Made by a program: the position numbers and the translations under genes. The notes beneath the pieces are model-generated. The model had not been told where the DNA came from. It was given only the letters and a program-made list of their open reading frames with translations, and did no database searches. Below, in pieces: positions 15,752 to 24,699 of a stretch of DNA of 36,670 nt. Each line of letters begins with the position of its first letter. The stretch's first letter is position 1. Source of the stretch: Clostridia bacterium (GTDB lineage: Bacteria; Bacillota; Clostridia; Oscillospirales; Acutalibacteraceae); the NCBI GenBank assembly GCA_017621885.1, contig JAGASD010000058.1:1-36670 (forward strand). Reading direction: 5' to 3'.

Positions 15752-17534
15752 CAAGAAAACCAATTCATTCAAAAACTACATTTATATGTTGAGATTCATC
15801 TTTAAGCATACACCGTTTATGGTTTTCGGCTATTTGTTTTTTGATGTGCTTGCAAATCTTCCGTGGACTCTTTCAAACGTTGTTCTTTTGAAGTATATAA
15901 TTGATGTAGCTGTTGAAGGAAAGGATTTTTACAGAGTTGCGGTTGCCCTTGCACTTTTTGTCGCTTTTGTTGTTATAACTAACCTTTGCACAACGCTGTT
16001 CTATGAAGTATCTATGCCAAAGCAGAAGGAAAAGCTGTATTTTGCTATTTATAAAACAATTTACGAAAAGGCTGCAAAAATGGATTACGAGGCATACGAT
16101 AACCCCGAATATTACAATGACCTTGTGCTTGCAATGAATGCAATGAACGAGCGTGCGTATGCCGTTTTGTCAAACACTCAGGATATACTTACCAATATCA
16201 TCGGCGTTCTTACAATCGGTGCAGTTATTGTGACAATTGACCCCATTTGTCTTGTTTTTGTTGCCGTATGTGTCGCTATAATGACACCTATAGGAAGGCT
16301 TATAGCCAAGGTGAATGTTGAAAGAACAGAGGCGATGACACCCTATGACAGAAAAAATCTTTATTTCAGCAGGGTGTTTTATTTGCAGGATTACGCTAAG
16401 GAGTTGCGTCTTTCCGGCGCAGGTGAAATGATAGAGGCAAGATATAACAAGAATATTTTTGACCGTTTGAAAATTATTTCACCTTACCTTACAAAGCAAT
16501 GGAAGCTGTATTTCTGTCAGGAATCATTGCCTATGACAATTCTTATATATTTAGGAATTACCTTGCTTATGGGCTACAAAGCCATTGTTACAAAGGATGT
16601 AAGCATGGGCGATTTTGCCGCTACCTTCAACGGTGCAGCCTCCATAAGCACCAGTGTTTTTGCAATAACAAGTCAGTTTGCTATAAATATAAGAGAAAAC
16701 GGACTGTATGTTGAAAAATTCCGTAGGTTTATGAATGCAAAAGAAAAAATGATTTCGGGCACAAATACCACCGTTTTTGAAGAACCTCCGGTAATAAAAT
16801 TTGAAAATGTTTCATTTAAATATCCCGGTACAGATAAATATGTTTTAAAAAACATAAATCTTGAAATAGCACCTTATAAAAAGATTGCCCTTGTAGGCTA
16901 TAACGGGGCAGGTAAAACAACCCTGACAAATTTGCTTTTGCGTCTTTATGATGTAACAGATGGCGCAATAACTCTTAATGGGGTTAATATTAAAGAGTGG
17001 GATATAAGTGCATATCATCGTAATTTTGCAGCAGTTTTTCAGGACTTTTCTCTTTTTGGTGCAACCTTGGGTGAAAACGTATCAATGGATGATTCTCCTG
17101 ATGCAACAAAAGCCAAGGATGCATTGAATGCGGCAAGCTTTAATCGTGAGCTGCCCGATGGCACCGATAGTATTATTTTGCGCGAGTTTGATGATAACGG
17201 AGTTTCGCTTTCGGGTGGCGAAGCACAAAAAATTGCAATTTCCAGAGCATTTTACAAGGAGTGCCCCTTTGCCATTCTTGATGAGCCCAGCGCAAACCTT
17301 GATCCGGTTGCTGAATATTCACTTAATCAGTCTATGGCAAAGGCCGCAAACAGTAAAACTGTTATGTTTATTTCCCACCGACTTTCAACAACGGTTATGG
17401 CAGACGAAATATATATGCTTGAAAATGGGGAGATAATTGAGAGAGGTTCCCACGAGGAGCTTATGGCACTTGATGGCAAATATGCCTATATGTTCCGCCT
17501 GCAGGCTGAAAAGTATGTTGAAAATAAAGATTGA
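15744..17534 (+). CDS. ABC exporter half-transporter B (permease-ATPase fusion)
   Basis: Partner of the preceding gene, 596 residues with the same architecture. Membrane domain about 15-330, ATPase about 355-590. Walker A GYNGAGKTT, signature LSGGEAQKIAISRAF, Walker B FAILDEPSANLDP and switch ISHRLST. Both partners retain the signature motif and the catalytic glutamate, so this is not an obviously asymmetric pair with one dead site. The start is ATG at 15744 (MNDKKTNSFK), inside the end of the upstream gene and preceded by GGGGGTGTTTGAGG. The related but distinct membrane domains point to an old duplication. No terminator is evident right after it; the rpsU promoter follows within about 40 bases. 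Confidence 0.9.
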   Translation: MNDKKTNSFKNYIYMLRFIFKHTPFMVFGYLFFDVLANLPWTLSNVVLLKYIIDVAVEGKDFYRVAVALALFVAFVVITNLCTTLFYEVSMPKQKEKLYFAIYKTIYEKAAKMDYEAYDNPEYYNDLVLAMNAMNERAYAVLSNTQDILTNIIGVLTIGAVIVTIDPICLVFVAVCVAIMTPIGRLIAKVNVERTEAMTPYDRKNLYFSRVFYLQDYAKELRLSGAGEMIEARYNKNIFDRLKIISPYLTKQWKLYFCQESLPMTILIYLGITLLMGYKAIVTKDVSMGDFAATFNGAASISTSVFAITSQFAINIRENGLYVEKFRRFMNAKEKMISGTNTTVFEEPPVIKFENVSFKYPGTDKYVLKNINLEIAPYKKIALVGYNGAGKTTLTNLLLRLYDVTDGAITLNGVNIKEWDISAYHRNFAAVFQDFSLFGATLGENVSMDDSPDATKAKDALNAASFNRELPDGTDSIILREFDDNGVSLSGGEAQKIAISRAFYKECPFAILDEPSANLDPVAEYSLNQSMAKAANSKTVMFISHRLSTTVMADEIYMLENGEIIERGSHEELMALDGKYAYMFRLQAEKYVENKD

Positions 17535-17569
17535 TATTATTTGTTCACAAATATTTATCAAAATTCCTC

Positions 17570-17598
17570 TTGACACATTGCGATTGACCTTGTATAAT
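17570..17598 (+). promoter_or_regulatory. Consensus promoter of rpsU
   Basis: TTGACA (17570-17575), 17-base spacer ending in TG, TATAAT (17593-17598): a perfect sigma-A consensus, as expected for a highly expressed ribosomal gene. Confidence 0.92.
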
Positions 17599-17657
17599 AT
17601 CAAGAGTATTATGATAATTATGCCTTTGTTGGTAACAGCGGAGGGAGGGAACTATAA

Positions 17658-17834
17658 ATGAGTCAGGTAAAAGTTAAAGAGAACGAGTCTTTGGATAGCG
17701 CACTTCGCAGATTTAAAAGACAGACATCAAGAGATGGTGTTATTCAGGAAGTACGTAAGAGAGAGCACTACGAGAAACCCTCTGTAAAGAGAAAAAAGAA
17801 ATCCGAAGCTGCACGTAAGCGTAAGTTCTATTAA
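17658..17834 (+). CDS. rpsU: 30S ribosomal protein S21 (bS21)
   Basis: 58-residue, strongly basic protein beginning [20 protein letters not shown], with [20 protein letters not shown] in the middle and ending [13 protein letters not shown]. This matches bS21 in length and in the conserved ALRRFKR and REHYEKPS segments. It joins the 30S subunit near the anti-Shine-Dalgarno end of 16S rRNA. The ATG is preceded by a GAGGGAGGGA site. It stands as a single-gene transcript between its own consensus promoter and a terminator. Confidence 0.97.
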   Translation: MSQVKVKENESLDSALRRFKRQTSRDGVIQEVRKREHYEKPSVKRKKKSEAARKRKFY

Positions 17835-17837
17835 AAA

Positions 17838-17889
17838 AAGAGAGATGAGTCCTCAAAAAGAGGTTTCATCTCTTTCTTTTTTTGTTTTT
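17838..17889 (+). terminator. Rho-independent terminator of rpsU
   Basis: Stem AAAGAGATGA / TCATCTCTTT (17838-17847, 17866-17875), with an inner CCTC aaaaa GAGG stem and a long T-rich tail. Confidence 0.88.
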
Positions 17890-17962
17890 ATGTGATATTA
17901 TTATACTGATGTAATATTTATTTGAGCATTTACTGCAATGCTTATCTGACACAGGTGATCGT

Positions 17963-18490
17963 ATGCGTTTTGAAAAAGATACCACAATAAAATATATGTT
18001 CCGTGAAATTCACGATATCACACCCGAGGTTGTAAGGGAGCTGGGTCTTGATGCAATTCTTTTTGACCTTGATAACACAACGGTTAAGGATGCAACCCTT
18101 TCCACCATTCCGGGCGCTATCTCCTGGATAAAATCCTTGAAGGAAGCAGGAATAAAGGTTGCAATTGTAACCAACACTCCACGCATAAGAGCCTTTTGGT
18201 TTTCAAAAACCTTTGGTGTTAAATTCTACGGTTTTGCCAAAAAGCCTTTGCCCTTGGGTCTTCTTCGTATGTCACGAAAGCTTCAGGTGCCTATTGAAAA
18301 AATCGGTATGGTGGGGGATCAGGTTTTTACCGACGTTGCGGCTGCTAACCGTTGCGGAGCAGTACCTCTTCTTGTTGACCCTGTTGAAAACAAATGGTTC
18401 TGGAAAAACCACTATAAGAAAAACAGAATCAAAGAAACTCCCCTGCGCGAAGCCTTTTTAAAGGAGCACGGATATTATGGCGATAAATAA
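17963..18490 (+). CDS. YqeG family HAD IIIA-type phosphatase
   Basis: 175 residues, the usual size of YqeG/PGP-type HAD phosphatases. Motif I is LFDLDNTTV (nucleophile and acid aspartates), motif II VTNTP, the motif III lysine lies around AKKPLPLG, and motif IV is MVGDQVFTDVAAANRCG. Family members are phosphatases, some linked to phosphatidylglycerophosphate; the bacterial substrate is generally unassigned. ATG preceded by CAGGTGAT. It is the first gene of a tight run: the M24 peptidase start overlaps its end by 14 bases. In many Firmicutes yqeG sits among housekeeping genes. Confidence 0.92.
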   Translation: MRFEKDTTIKYMFREIHDITPEVVRELGLDAILFDLDNTTVKDATLSTIPGAISWIKSLKEAGIKVAIVTNTPRIRAFWFSKTFGVKFYGFAKKPLPLGLLRMSRKLQVPIEKIGMVGDQVFTDVAAANRCGAVPLLVDPVENKWFWKNHYKKNRIKETPLREAFLKEHGYYGDK

Positions 18491-19541
18491 GCTTAAAAAT
18501 TTTCTGAAAAATGACAGTGAAGCAATTCTTATTTGCTCCGAGGTGAACCGCCGTTATTTTACGGGCTTTCCCTCAAGTGACGGATATTTGCTCGTTACAA
18601 AAAATGATGCAGTGCTTTTTGCAGACAGCCGTTATATTGAAGCGGCACAAAGCTCTGTGAAAAATTGCAGAGCAGTTCTTCTTACCCGAGTTTCTACAGA
18701 AATAAAAGAATATGTCAAGAAAAACGGCATTTTAAAAATATATACTGAGAGAAACAGAATTTCAGTTTCAACTGCAGATTTTTTGAAAACGGCATTTTTA
18801 CCTTGCAGAGTGACATTTTCAAAAAAGCTTGAAGAAATAATTACCAATGCTCGCGAGATAAAAGAAAATGAAGAAACAGAATGTATTAAAAAAGCCCAAG
18901 CCATTGCCGAGGGAGCATTTAATCACATTCTTACATTTATAAAACCCGGTGTGACCGAGAAGCAAATTGCCCTTGAGCTTGATTTTTATATGCTCTCTCA
19001 CGGAGCAGAGGCTGTTTCCTTTGAAACAATTGCAGTAACAGGCAGTAAGTCCTCAATGCCTCACGGAGTTCCCGATGAAGCTGTTGTTAAAGACGGTGAT
19101 TTCATAACAATGGATTTCGGTGCTGTTTACAAGGGTTATCACAGCGATATGACACGAACAGTTGCTGTAGGGAATGTAACAGACGAGCAAAAGGAAATCT
19201 ATAATATAGTTTTGAAGGCACAGAAAAACGCACTTTCTGTTCTTAAAAGCGGAGTTTCTTGCGCAGATGCCGACAAAGCCGCAAGAGGAATTATTGAAGA
19301 TGCAGGCTACGGTGAATATTTCGGTCACGGCACAGGTCACGGCGTAGGTGTTGAAATTCACGAAGAGCCCGGCCTTTCACCCCGCAGCAAACAGACCTTA
19401 AAAGAGGGTAACGTTGTAACCGTCGAGCCGGGTATATACATTCCCGGTAAATTCGGTGTAAGAATTGAGGATATGGCTCTTATAACAGAAAAGGGCTATG
19501 AGAATCTCACATCTGCTCCCAAGGAGTTGATAATTCTTTGA
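18477..19541 (+). CDS. M24 family aminopeptidase (Xaa-Pro type)
   Basis: Cytoplasmic metallopeptidase releasing N-terminal residues before proline, 354 residues, typical of the short PepP/PepQ-like Firmicutes form. N-terminal creatinase-like domain about 1-125, then the pita-bread catalytic domain. All five metal ligands are visible: D213 and D224 in [19 protein letters not shown]288 in [18 protein letters not shown]317 in [11 protein letters not shown] and E331 in GVRIEDM. The substrate histidine H195 lies in SSMPHGVPD. The ATG is preceded by AAGGAG inside the upstream gene and overlaps it by 14 bases. It ends in a four-base overlap with the next gene. Confidence 0.93.
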   Translation: MAINKLKNFLKNDSEAILICSEVNRRYFTGFPSSDGYLLVTKNDAVLFADSRYIEAAQSSVKNCRAVLLTRVSTEIKEYVKKNGILKIYTERNRISVSTADFLKTAFLPCRVTFSKKLEEIITNAREIKENEETECIKKAQAIAEGAFNHILTFIKPGVTEKQIALELDFYMLSHGAEAVSFETIAVTGSKSSMPHGVPDEAVVKDGDFITMDFGAVYKGYHSDMTRTVAVGNVTDEQKEIYNIVLKAQKNALSVLKSGVSCADADKAARGIIEDAGYGEYFGHGTGHGVGVEIHEEPGLSPRSKQTLKEGNVVTVEPGIYIPGKFGVRIEDMALITEKGYENLTSAPKELIIL

Positions 19542-20110
19542 AATACAGTAATTTTGACGAACTGAAAAAGGATTGCCTTGCTTGTAACAAATGCAATTTG
19601 TGTGCCACCCGTACAAATATTGTTTTCGGTGTGGGTAATGAAAATGCAGATATTATGTTTGTCGGTGAGGGTCCCGGTGAAAACGAGGATTTGCAGGGTG
19701 AACCCTTTGTGGGTAAAGCGGGTCAGCTCCTTGATAAATATTTGCAGGTAATCGGTCTTTCAAGAAAAGAAAATATTTATATTGCGAACATTGTAAAATG
19801 CAGACCGCCCGGAAACCGCGACCCGCAGGAAGAAGAGCAGGATGCCTGCATTGATTGGCTCAGAGCACAAACGCGCCTTATAAAGCCGAAAATAATTGTC
19901 TGTCTCGGCCGCATTGCGGCGCAAAGGCTTATTTCACCCGATTTCAGGGTAACCCGTCAGCACGGGGAATTTATAAAAAAAGGTAACATCCTTTTTATGG
20001 GCACTTATCACCCTGCGGCACTTCTGAGGAATCCCGATAACAAGCCCGATGCACTTTCGGATTTTCAGAATCTCAGGGATAAAATAAAAGAAATGAATAT
20101 TGAAATTTAA
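19538..20110 (+). CDS. Uracil-DNA glycosylase, family 4-like (4Fe-4S)
   Basis: Base-excision repair enzyme removing uracil from DNA, 190 residues. Motif A is [20 protein letters not shown], followed by [16 protein letters not shown], and the C-terminal motif is [12 protein letters not shown]. The cysteines suggest an iron-sulfur cluster: an N-terminal C-x2-C (C13/C16/C19/C22 available), then C88 and C104 with the family's spacing. The start is TTG at 19538, overlapping the stop of the peptidase gene as TTGA, with AAGGAG twelve bases upstream; the protein then begins [13 protein letters not shown] after initiation. It is translationally coupled to its neighbours. Confidence 0.92.
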   Translation: MKYSNFDELKKDCLACNKCNLCATRTNIVFGVGNENADIMFVGEGPGENEDLQGEPFVGKAGQLLDKYLQVIGLSRKENIYIANIVKCRPPGNRDPQEEEQDACIDWLRAQTRLIKPKIIVCLGRIAAQRLISPDFRVTRQHGEFIKKGNILFMGTYHPAALLRNPDNKPDALSDFQNLRDKIKEMNIEI

Positions 20111-20134
20111 AACTCTATAAAGGAGATTAAAAAT

Positions 20135-21712
20135 ATGGATATTAAAAATTACATTGCTGAAGGTAAAGCCGTTCTCGGTATTGAGTTCGGCTCAACAAGA
20201 ATCAAGGGCGTTCTTATTGATGATGAGGGCGGTGTTCTTGCAGTCGGCGGCTACGACTGGGAAAACAGCCTCGTAAACGGCATCTGGACCTATGGCGAGG
20301 ATGAATTTTTTGCAGGACTTAAAGGCTGCTATGCATCACTTAAAAAGGATGTTAAGGATCGCTACGGCATAACTCTTACAAACCTTAAATATATCGGTAT
20401 CAGCGGTATGATGCACGGCTACCTTGCTTTCAATAAAGACGGAAAGCTCCTTGCACCCTTCCGCACCTGGCGTAATACCTGCGCAGGTGAAGCCGCAAAC
20501 AAGCTGACAGAGGAATTTCAGTTCAATATTCCCGACCGTTGGAGCATAGCGCACCTTTATCAGTTGATTCTTGAGGATGCAGAGCATATAAAGGATGTTG
20601 CTTATTTCACAACTCTTGCAGGATATATTCACACTCTTCTTACAGGTGAAAAGGTTCTGGGTATCGGTGAAGCATCAGGTATGTTCCCTATGGAGGGCAA
20701 CAACTACAGCGAAGCTATGCTTGATAAATTTGATAACCTTGTAGAGGGTAAGGGATATCCCTGGAAAATCCGCGAAATTCTCCCCACAGTTCTTGTTGCA
20801 GGTGAAAATGCAGGTAAACTTACTGAAGAAGGCGCAAAGCTTCTTGACTCTGACGGCGACCTTGAAGCAGGTATTCCCATGTGTCCTCCCGAGGGTGACG
20901 CAGGCACTGGTATGGTTGCAACAAACAGCGTAAGAGTAAGAACGGGTAATGTTTCTGCAGGTACGTCTGTTTTCGCAATGATTGTTCTTGAAAAGCTCCT
21001 TTCAAAGCTTTACCGTGAAATTGATATGGTAACAACTCCCGACGGTGCACCCGTTGCAATGGTGCATTGCAACAACTGTACGTCCGATATCAATGCTTGG
21101 ACATATCTTTTCAAAGAGGTCCTTGACCTTATGGGTGCAGAGGTTTCTTTGGGCGACCTTTTCACAGCACTCTTCAAAAAATCTGCCGAAGCAGACAAAG
21201 ATTGCGGTAATCTTATTTCATACAACTATTTCTCAGGCGAATTCCTTACAGGCTTTGAAACAGGTAAACCCCTCTTTATAAGAGAGCCCGACAGCAAATT
21301 CTCACTTGCAAACTTTATGAGAGTTCAGCTTTTCACAGCCTTTGGCGGTATAAAAATCGGTATGGATATTCTTGATAAGGAAAATGTTGCCATTGATAAA
21401 ATTCTCGGTCACGGCGGTTTCTTCAAAACTCCCGTTATCGGACAGAGCGTGCTTGCAGCGGCAATGAATGCCCCCGTTTCCGTTATGGAAACAGCAGGTG
21501 AGGGCGGTGCATGGGGCGTTGCGGTTCTTGCAGCCTTTGCGGCAAATAAAGAAGAGGGAGAAATTCTTCCCGATTACCTTGATAACAAGATTTTTGCAAC
21601 ACAGAAAATGACAACTCTCGACCCCGAAAAAGAAATTGTAGAAAGCTTTAATCAGTTTATGGAAAACTATAAAAAAGGTCTCGCGGTTGAAAGAGCAGCG
21701 GTTGAGATGTAA
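20135..21712 (+). CDS. FGGY family carbohydrate kinase
   Basis: ATP-dependent sugar or polyol kinase, 525 residues, with two actin-like domains. Visible motifs: [16 protein letters not shown] (phosphate 1), [13 protein letters not shown], an AGTSVFAM stretch within [15 protein letters not shown] (phosphate 2), and [20 protein letters not shown] (adenosine region). It resembles the xylulokinase/ribulokinase group, but the substrate cannot be assigned. ATG preceded by AAAGGAG, 24 bases after the glycosylase gene, and ended by a strong terminator, so it is the last gene of the yqeG-M24-UDG run. Its codon use (many CTT, GGT, CTC) resembles that of the highly expressed transketolase cluster. A functional link to that pathway is possible but unproven. 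Confidence 0.87.
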   Translation: MDIKNYIAEGKAVLGIEFGSTRIKGVLIDDEGGVLAVGGYDWENSLVNGIWTYGEDEFFAGLKGCYASLKKDVKDRYGITLTNLKYIGISGMMHGYLAFNKDGKLLAPFRTWRNTCAGEAANKLTEEFQFNIPDRWSIAHLYQLILEDAEHIKDVAYFTTLAGYIHTLLTGEKVLGIGEASGMFPMEGNNYSEAMLDKFDNLVEGKGYPWKIREILPTVLVAGENAGKLTEEGAKLLDSDGDLEAGIPMCPPEGDAGTGMVATNSVRVRTGNVSAGTSVFAMIVLEKLLSKLYREIDMVTTPDGAPVAMVHCNNCTSDINAWTYLFKEVLDLMGAEVSLGDLFTALFKKSAEADKDCGNLISYNYFSGEFLTGFETGKPLFIREPDSKFSLANFMRVQLFTAFGGIKIGMDILDKENVAIDKILGHGGFFKTPVIGQSVLAAAMNAPVSVMETAGEGGAWGVAVLAAFAANKEEGEILPDYLDNKIFATQKMTTLDPEKEIVESFNQFMENYKKGLAVERAAVEM

Positions 21713-21714
21713 GA

Positions 21715-21742
21715 AAAATCCCCTCGGATGAGGGGATTTTTT
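21715..21742 (+). terminator. Rho-independent terminator of the kinase gene
   Basis: Perfect stem AAAATCCCCTC ggat GAGGGGATTTT followed by TT, just after the stop codon. Confidence 0.9.
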
Positions 21743-21743
21743 A

Positions 21744-22411
21744 AATGAGAAATTAGGAATTAGGAATGAGGAATTTCGGAACGCTTCGCGTTGATTATAG
21801 ATTAAGTTGCAGTGAAGCGAAGCCTATCCTCCTTGCGAGCTTCAGCTCGGAGGGAGGGGGACCGCTCTTAAAACAAATTTCTCGTTAAATTCACTGTAAT
21901 GCGTGACACAAATCACCTTTACAATAAAATTATATCGGAGTGGTGGAAGGTACAATCACATTTTTCTTCAGCAAAATATATCGAATAAATCTTTAGATTT
22001 ATTTATCGAATTACGTAGCAATATATCGAGTTTATCGTGAGATGAACATATCGACAGTCGATATATGCTAACGCATTCGATATGTGCGTTGCACTCGATA
22101 TATTTTTGTTGCACAAAAATTCGATATATTCCGCTTTGCGGAATGAGAATTGTACCTTCCACCATTCCGCTCGAACTTAATTTTATAAATCAGTTTATCA
22201 CTCGTGGTAAATATATTAAAAGTAACAATTCTATACAAGAATGGTCCCCCTCCCTCCCGCAAGCGGCAAGGAGGATAGGCTTCGCACCACCGAAAATTAA
22301 TTTATAAATGCAACGCAGTTCCGAAACTTGCCATTTGCAACTTGCAACTTATATATAATCGGCGCTTTGCGCCCATTAATTCCTAATTCCTCACTCCTAA
22401 TTCCTAATTCA
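21744..22411. repeat. Complete large palindromic element
   Basis: About 670 bases, no gene. The tails carry GGAATTAGGAATGAGGAATT-type repeats at the left and the inverse (CCTAATTCCTCACTCCTAAT) at the right. Next come GCGAAGCCTATCC...GGGAGGGGGACC (21817-21863) and its inverse GGTCCCCCTCCC...GGATAGGCTTCGC (22243-22285), each with its own tiny hairpin (GAGC ttca GCTC; CCGC aag CGG). Inside lie a 21-base inverted repeat and the hairpin array listed separately. Partial relatives occur at 1-256, 1504-1990, 6055-6427 and 36483-36670. Confidence 0.85.
21936..22169. repeat. Hairpin array with ATATCGA/TCGATAT linkers
   Basis: Bounded by CGGAGTGGTGGAAGGTACAAT (21936-21956) and its inverse (22149-22169, 20 of 21 match). 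Left linkers ATATCGA are at 21978, 22003 (as TTATCGA), 22023 and 22048; right linkers TCGATAT are at 22058, 22077, 22095 and 22121; CAG at 22055-22057 is the axis. Inserts are hairpins: TTTTTC ttca GCAAAA, ATAAATC ttta GATTTAT, ATTAC gta GCAAT and GTTTATC gtga GATGAAC on the left; ATGC taac GCAT, GTGC gtt GCAC, ATTTTTGT tgc ACAAAAAT and ATTCCGC ttt GCGGAAT on the right. Left and right linkers are mutually complementary, so the whole can fold into stacked four-way junctions. Confidence 0.9.
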
Positions 22412-22448
22412 AAAAAGCTCCCACTTGCAAAGCAAATGAGAGCTTTTT
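22412..22448 (-). terminator. Rho-independent terminator of the oxidoreductase operon
   Basis: Stem AAAAAGCTC..GAGCTTTTT with an inner TTGC aaa GCAA stem; T run on the minus strand directly after the stop codon. Confidence 0.8.
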
Positions 22449-22449
22449 G

Positions 22450-23727
22450 TTATATGTACATAGTCTGTCCGTTATTTTCTCTTGATTTGTCTGCAAGGAA
22501 AACGACTCTGTGACCTGCAATGGAATTTTCAATTGATGTGCAGGAAACAGAAGGATTTTCGCCGCGGATGAACTTAATAAAGTCTTCTGTAAGTGCCGTG
22601 TCGGCACCGCCGTGACCGTCGTCGGGAGTGTTTGTTAAATCAACAACACGCTCGTCAAAATATTTACCGGGGTCGGGATTGATTGTTTTGATTTTCACAA
22701 ACTTGCTTTCAAGCTCGCCGTAAATTTCACCCTTTGTACCGATAATGCGGATAGTTCTTAAAGATTGTGCGGCACCGCCGGCAAGGTTGTGCGTGCCTGT
22801 TGCACCGCTTTTAAAGTTAACAAGAACGCTCTGATGGTCAACCACATCGTTATCACATTTGAACATACATCTGCCGAATTCACTTTTTTCAAGAATAGCG
22901 CGTCGCTGCTCTTCTGTGGGATTTTCTATGCCCTCTAAATCCTTCCAGACGTAAACCTCCCAGCTGTCCGGGTGGTCAAGGTACATACGCTTTGCACCAA
23001 ATTCACAATAATCAACTCTGGGGCAGTCAACAAGACAACGTGTGCCTGAATTTTCGGGAGCGTTTTCGGGCTTGAATTGGAATTTAGAGCCAACGGAAGA
23101 AACGCTGACGGGCTCGTCATCACCCATAAGCCACATCATAAGGTCAAGGTCGTGACAGCATTTCGCAAGAAGCATAGACGTGTGACATTTTTGGCTGTTT
23201 GCCCATTTGCCGCGGACGTAAGACGTTGAAAGGTGGTGATAGCTTACGTCTTCAACCATCTGAATATTAATAATTTTGCCGATTTCACCGCTGATAATGC
23301 TGTTTTTGATGGTGGAATATATGGGGTTATAACGGAGCACGTGGCAAATCATAACCTTATTTTTGTTGCGATTAACAACCTCAATAAGTCTGTTCATTTC
23401 CTCCTCGTTCACCGCAAAGGGCTTTTCAAGAAGCATATCATAGCCATTTTCAAGCAGGGGGATTGACGTTTCAACGTGGATTTCATCCATTGTTCCGTTA
23501 ATCACTACGTCTGCAAATTTTGGTGCCTGTGCAAGCGTAACCGAATCAATAAAGCACATGCTTTCGGGGATGTTGAAAAGCTCGCGCACGTGGTTTCTGC
23601 GGTAATCGTCAGGCTCTGCCACACCCACAATCTGAAGCTCGTCGGGGTGTGCCTTGGAATATTCTGCATAAGCCATAGCGCGATGTCCTGCGCCGAGAAT
23701 AATTGCTGTAACCGGTTTCTTTGTCAT
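22450..23727 (-). CDS. Gfo/Idh/MocA family oxidoreductase
   Basis: NAD(P)-dependent sugar or cyclitol dehydrogenase-like protein, 425 residues. The Rossmann domain opens with TAIILGAGHRAMAYAEY (dinucleotide loop GAGHR) and carries the family EKP motif in LLEKPFAVNEEE. The C-terminal part contains NFKSGATGTHNLAGG, which supports the MocA-type alpha/beta fold. A cysteine-rich stretch in the middle (RCLVDCPRVDYCEFGAKRMY) is shared by a subgroup and may bind a metal. The start was taken as ATG at 23727 (MTKKPVTAII); a GTG at 23736 overlaps the upstream stop as GTGA and is an equally coupled alternative. Last gene of the DUF896-GNAT operon. Substrate unknown. Confidence 0.87.
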   Translation of the reverse strand: MTKKPVTAIILGAGHRAMAYAEYSKAHPDELQIVGVAEPDDYRRNHVRELFNIPESMCFIDSVTLAQAPKFADVVINGTMDEIHVETSIPLLENGYDMLLEKPFAVNEEEMNRLIEVVNRNKNKVMICHVLRYNPIYSTIKNSIISGEIGKIINIQMVEDVSYHHLSTSYVRGKWANSQKCHTSMLLAKCCHDLDLMMWLMGDDEPVSVSSVGSKFQFKPENAPENSGTRCLVDCPRVDYCEFGAKRMYLDHPDSWEVYVWKDLEGIENPTEEQRRAILEKSEFGRCMFKCDNDVVDHQSVLVNFKSGATGTHNLAGGAAQSLRTIRIIGTKGEIYGELESKFVKIKTINPDPGKYFDERVVDLTNTPDDGHGGADTALTEDFIKFIRGENPSVSCTSIENSIAGHRVVFLADKSRENNGQTMYI

Positions 23728-23732
23728 ATCTA

Positions 23733-24296
23733 TCACTCTAAACTTTTTCCCATTGTTGCTGTGTGTAATAAGGTTGAAAGCATTTTAAAGCCAAGACGCT
23801 TATAAAATCTCACTGCGCCCTCATTGCTTAAATTAGCCTGAAGCATAATGCCTTTAACGTTGCGCTTTTTCAGTTCTTGAAAAAGAGCCTCCATAAGCTT
23901 TGAGCCCCAGCCTTGATTCTGGTATTCGTCAAGAATATCAATGTGAAGGTGGGCGGGGTATTTGTGCCCGAAGAAGCAATACGGAATAGGGAATAACCAG
24001 GCCTGATTTCCGCTTTTTTTATGGAGCTTTCTGATTTCCGGAACATCCGTTTTTCTGAAAATCTTTTTATATCGTTTGTAGTCGGGCTCGCAAAGAATAT
24101 AGCCTACTGCTTTATCGCTTTCGTCTGCCACAACAAAGCAGGTATCCCGGCATTCGCGCACGTAATACGTGGAAAACATTCTTGCAATGCGGTAACCTAA
24201 AACAGGGTCCTTCTGACAACCGGGACCTGCTGTCATACGGCAAACGTATTCAACGTCTTTAAGGTCGCTCTGTCGCATAGGTCTGATTGTTGCCAT
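23733..24296 (-). CDS. GNAT family N-acetyltransferase
   Basis: 187 residues. Acetyl-CoA-binding motif A is visible as DILDEYQNQGWGSKLMEALF (the Q-x-x-G-x-G/S pattern), followed by VKGIMLQANLSNEGAVRFYK and RLGFKML. The stretch AHLHIDILDEYQNQGWG resembles the GNAT-like domains related to the C-terminal region of O-GlcNAcase; this is a resemblance, not evidence of activity on GlcNAc. ATG at 24296 preceded by GGAGGT inside the DUF896 gene, with a one-base stop/start overlap (TGATG). It runs into the oxidoreductase gene with at most four bases of overlap, so all three are translationally coupled. Confidence 0.88.
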   Translation of the reverse strand: MATIRPMRQSDLKDVEYVCRMTAGPGCQKDPVLGYRIARMFSTYYVRECRDTCFVVADESDKAVGYILCEPDYKRYKKIFRKTDVPEIRKLHKKSGNQAWLFPIPYCFFGHKYPAHLHIDILDEYQNQGWGSKLMEALFQELKKRNVKGIMLQANLSNEGAVRFYKRLGFKMLSTLLHTATMGKSLE

Positions 24297-24529
24297 CAGT
24301 TTTTACCTCCGTCAGATTTGTTGGGGCGTTTGCGTGTAATTTTTTCGCGTGAGCCGTCGGGACGCACAATAACCGTACTGTCTAACTGAGTTTCCAAAGA
24401 TTTTCTGAATGCCGCAACGTATTCTGCTCTGAGAGCTTTTTGTTCAAGCAATTCTTCCTCGGTAAGACCTTCTGCTTTTGATTTTCTTGCAAGAAAATTA
24501 ATTCTGTCAATCTTTTCCTGAGTTATCAT
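24296..24529 (-). CDS. DUF896 (YnzC-type) small protein
   Basis: 77 residues, the family size. The two-helix hairpin motif is clear: QEKIDRINFLARKSKAEGLT followed by EEELLEQKALRAEYVAAFR, then VIVRPDGSREKI. Family members are small cytoplasmic proteins of unclear function; Bacillus subtilis YneB/YnzC-region genes are linked to the SOS response, which is not shown here. First gene of the three-gene operon, with its own promoter. The start is preceded only by a weak AAAGGAA site. Confidence 0.9.
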   Translation of the reverse strand: MITQEKIDRINFLARKSKAEGLTEEELLEQKALRAEYVAAFRKSLETQLDSTVIVRPDGSREKITRKRPNKSDGGKN

Positions 24530-24567
24530 ACTACCCGTTCCTTTAATTCTAAATTAAAACTACAACT

Positions 24568-24595
24568 ATTATAGTATTATAAAAAATAAAGTCAA
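24568..24595 (-). promoter_or_regulatory. Promoter of the DUF896-GNAT-oxidoreductase operon
   Basis: Minus strand TTGACT (24595-24590), 16-base spacer, TATAAT (24573-24568), about 40 bases before the start codon. Confidence 0.75.
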
Positions 24596-24643
24596 TACAG
24601 TATTTAAAAAAATCAAACAATAAAAATAATGGTATTCATTGAA

Positions 24644-24690
24644 AAAACCGCAAACCCGATAAAAGGATAAAAGGATTTGCGGTTTTGTGT
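24644..24690 (-). terminator. Rho-independent terminator
   Basis: Stem AAAACCGCAAA (24644-24654) with TTTGCGGTTTT (24676-24686), enclosing a loop of about 21 bases; T run on both strands. Ends the propeller gene transcribed from the minus strand. Confidence 0.8.
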
Positions 24691-24699
24691 TATTTTAAA

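Noticed and set aside
13928-17534. Bacteriocin or lantibiotic cluster around the ABC pair
   Set aside because: No precursor peptide, modification enzyme or C39 peptidase domain is visible nearby.
21978-22127. CRISPR array
   Set aside because: Repeats are only 7 bases, spacers are 3-19 bases and palindromic, the repeat inverts midway, and no cas gene is present.
21968-22307. Overlapping 60-80 codon frames on both strands in the array
   Set aside because: They arise from the symmetry of the palindromic DNA and read differently in the second copy.
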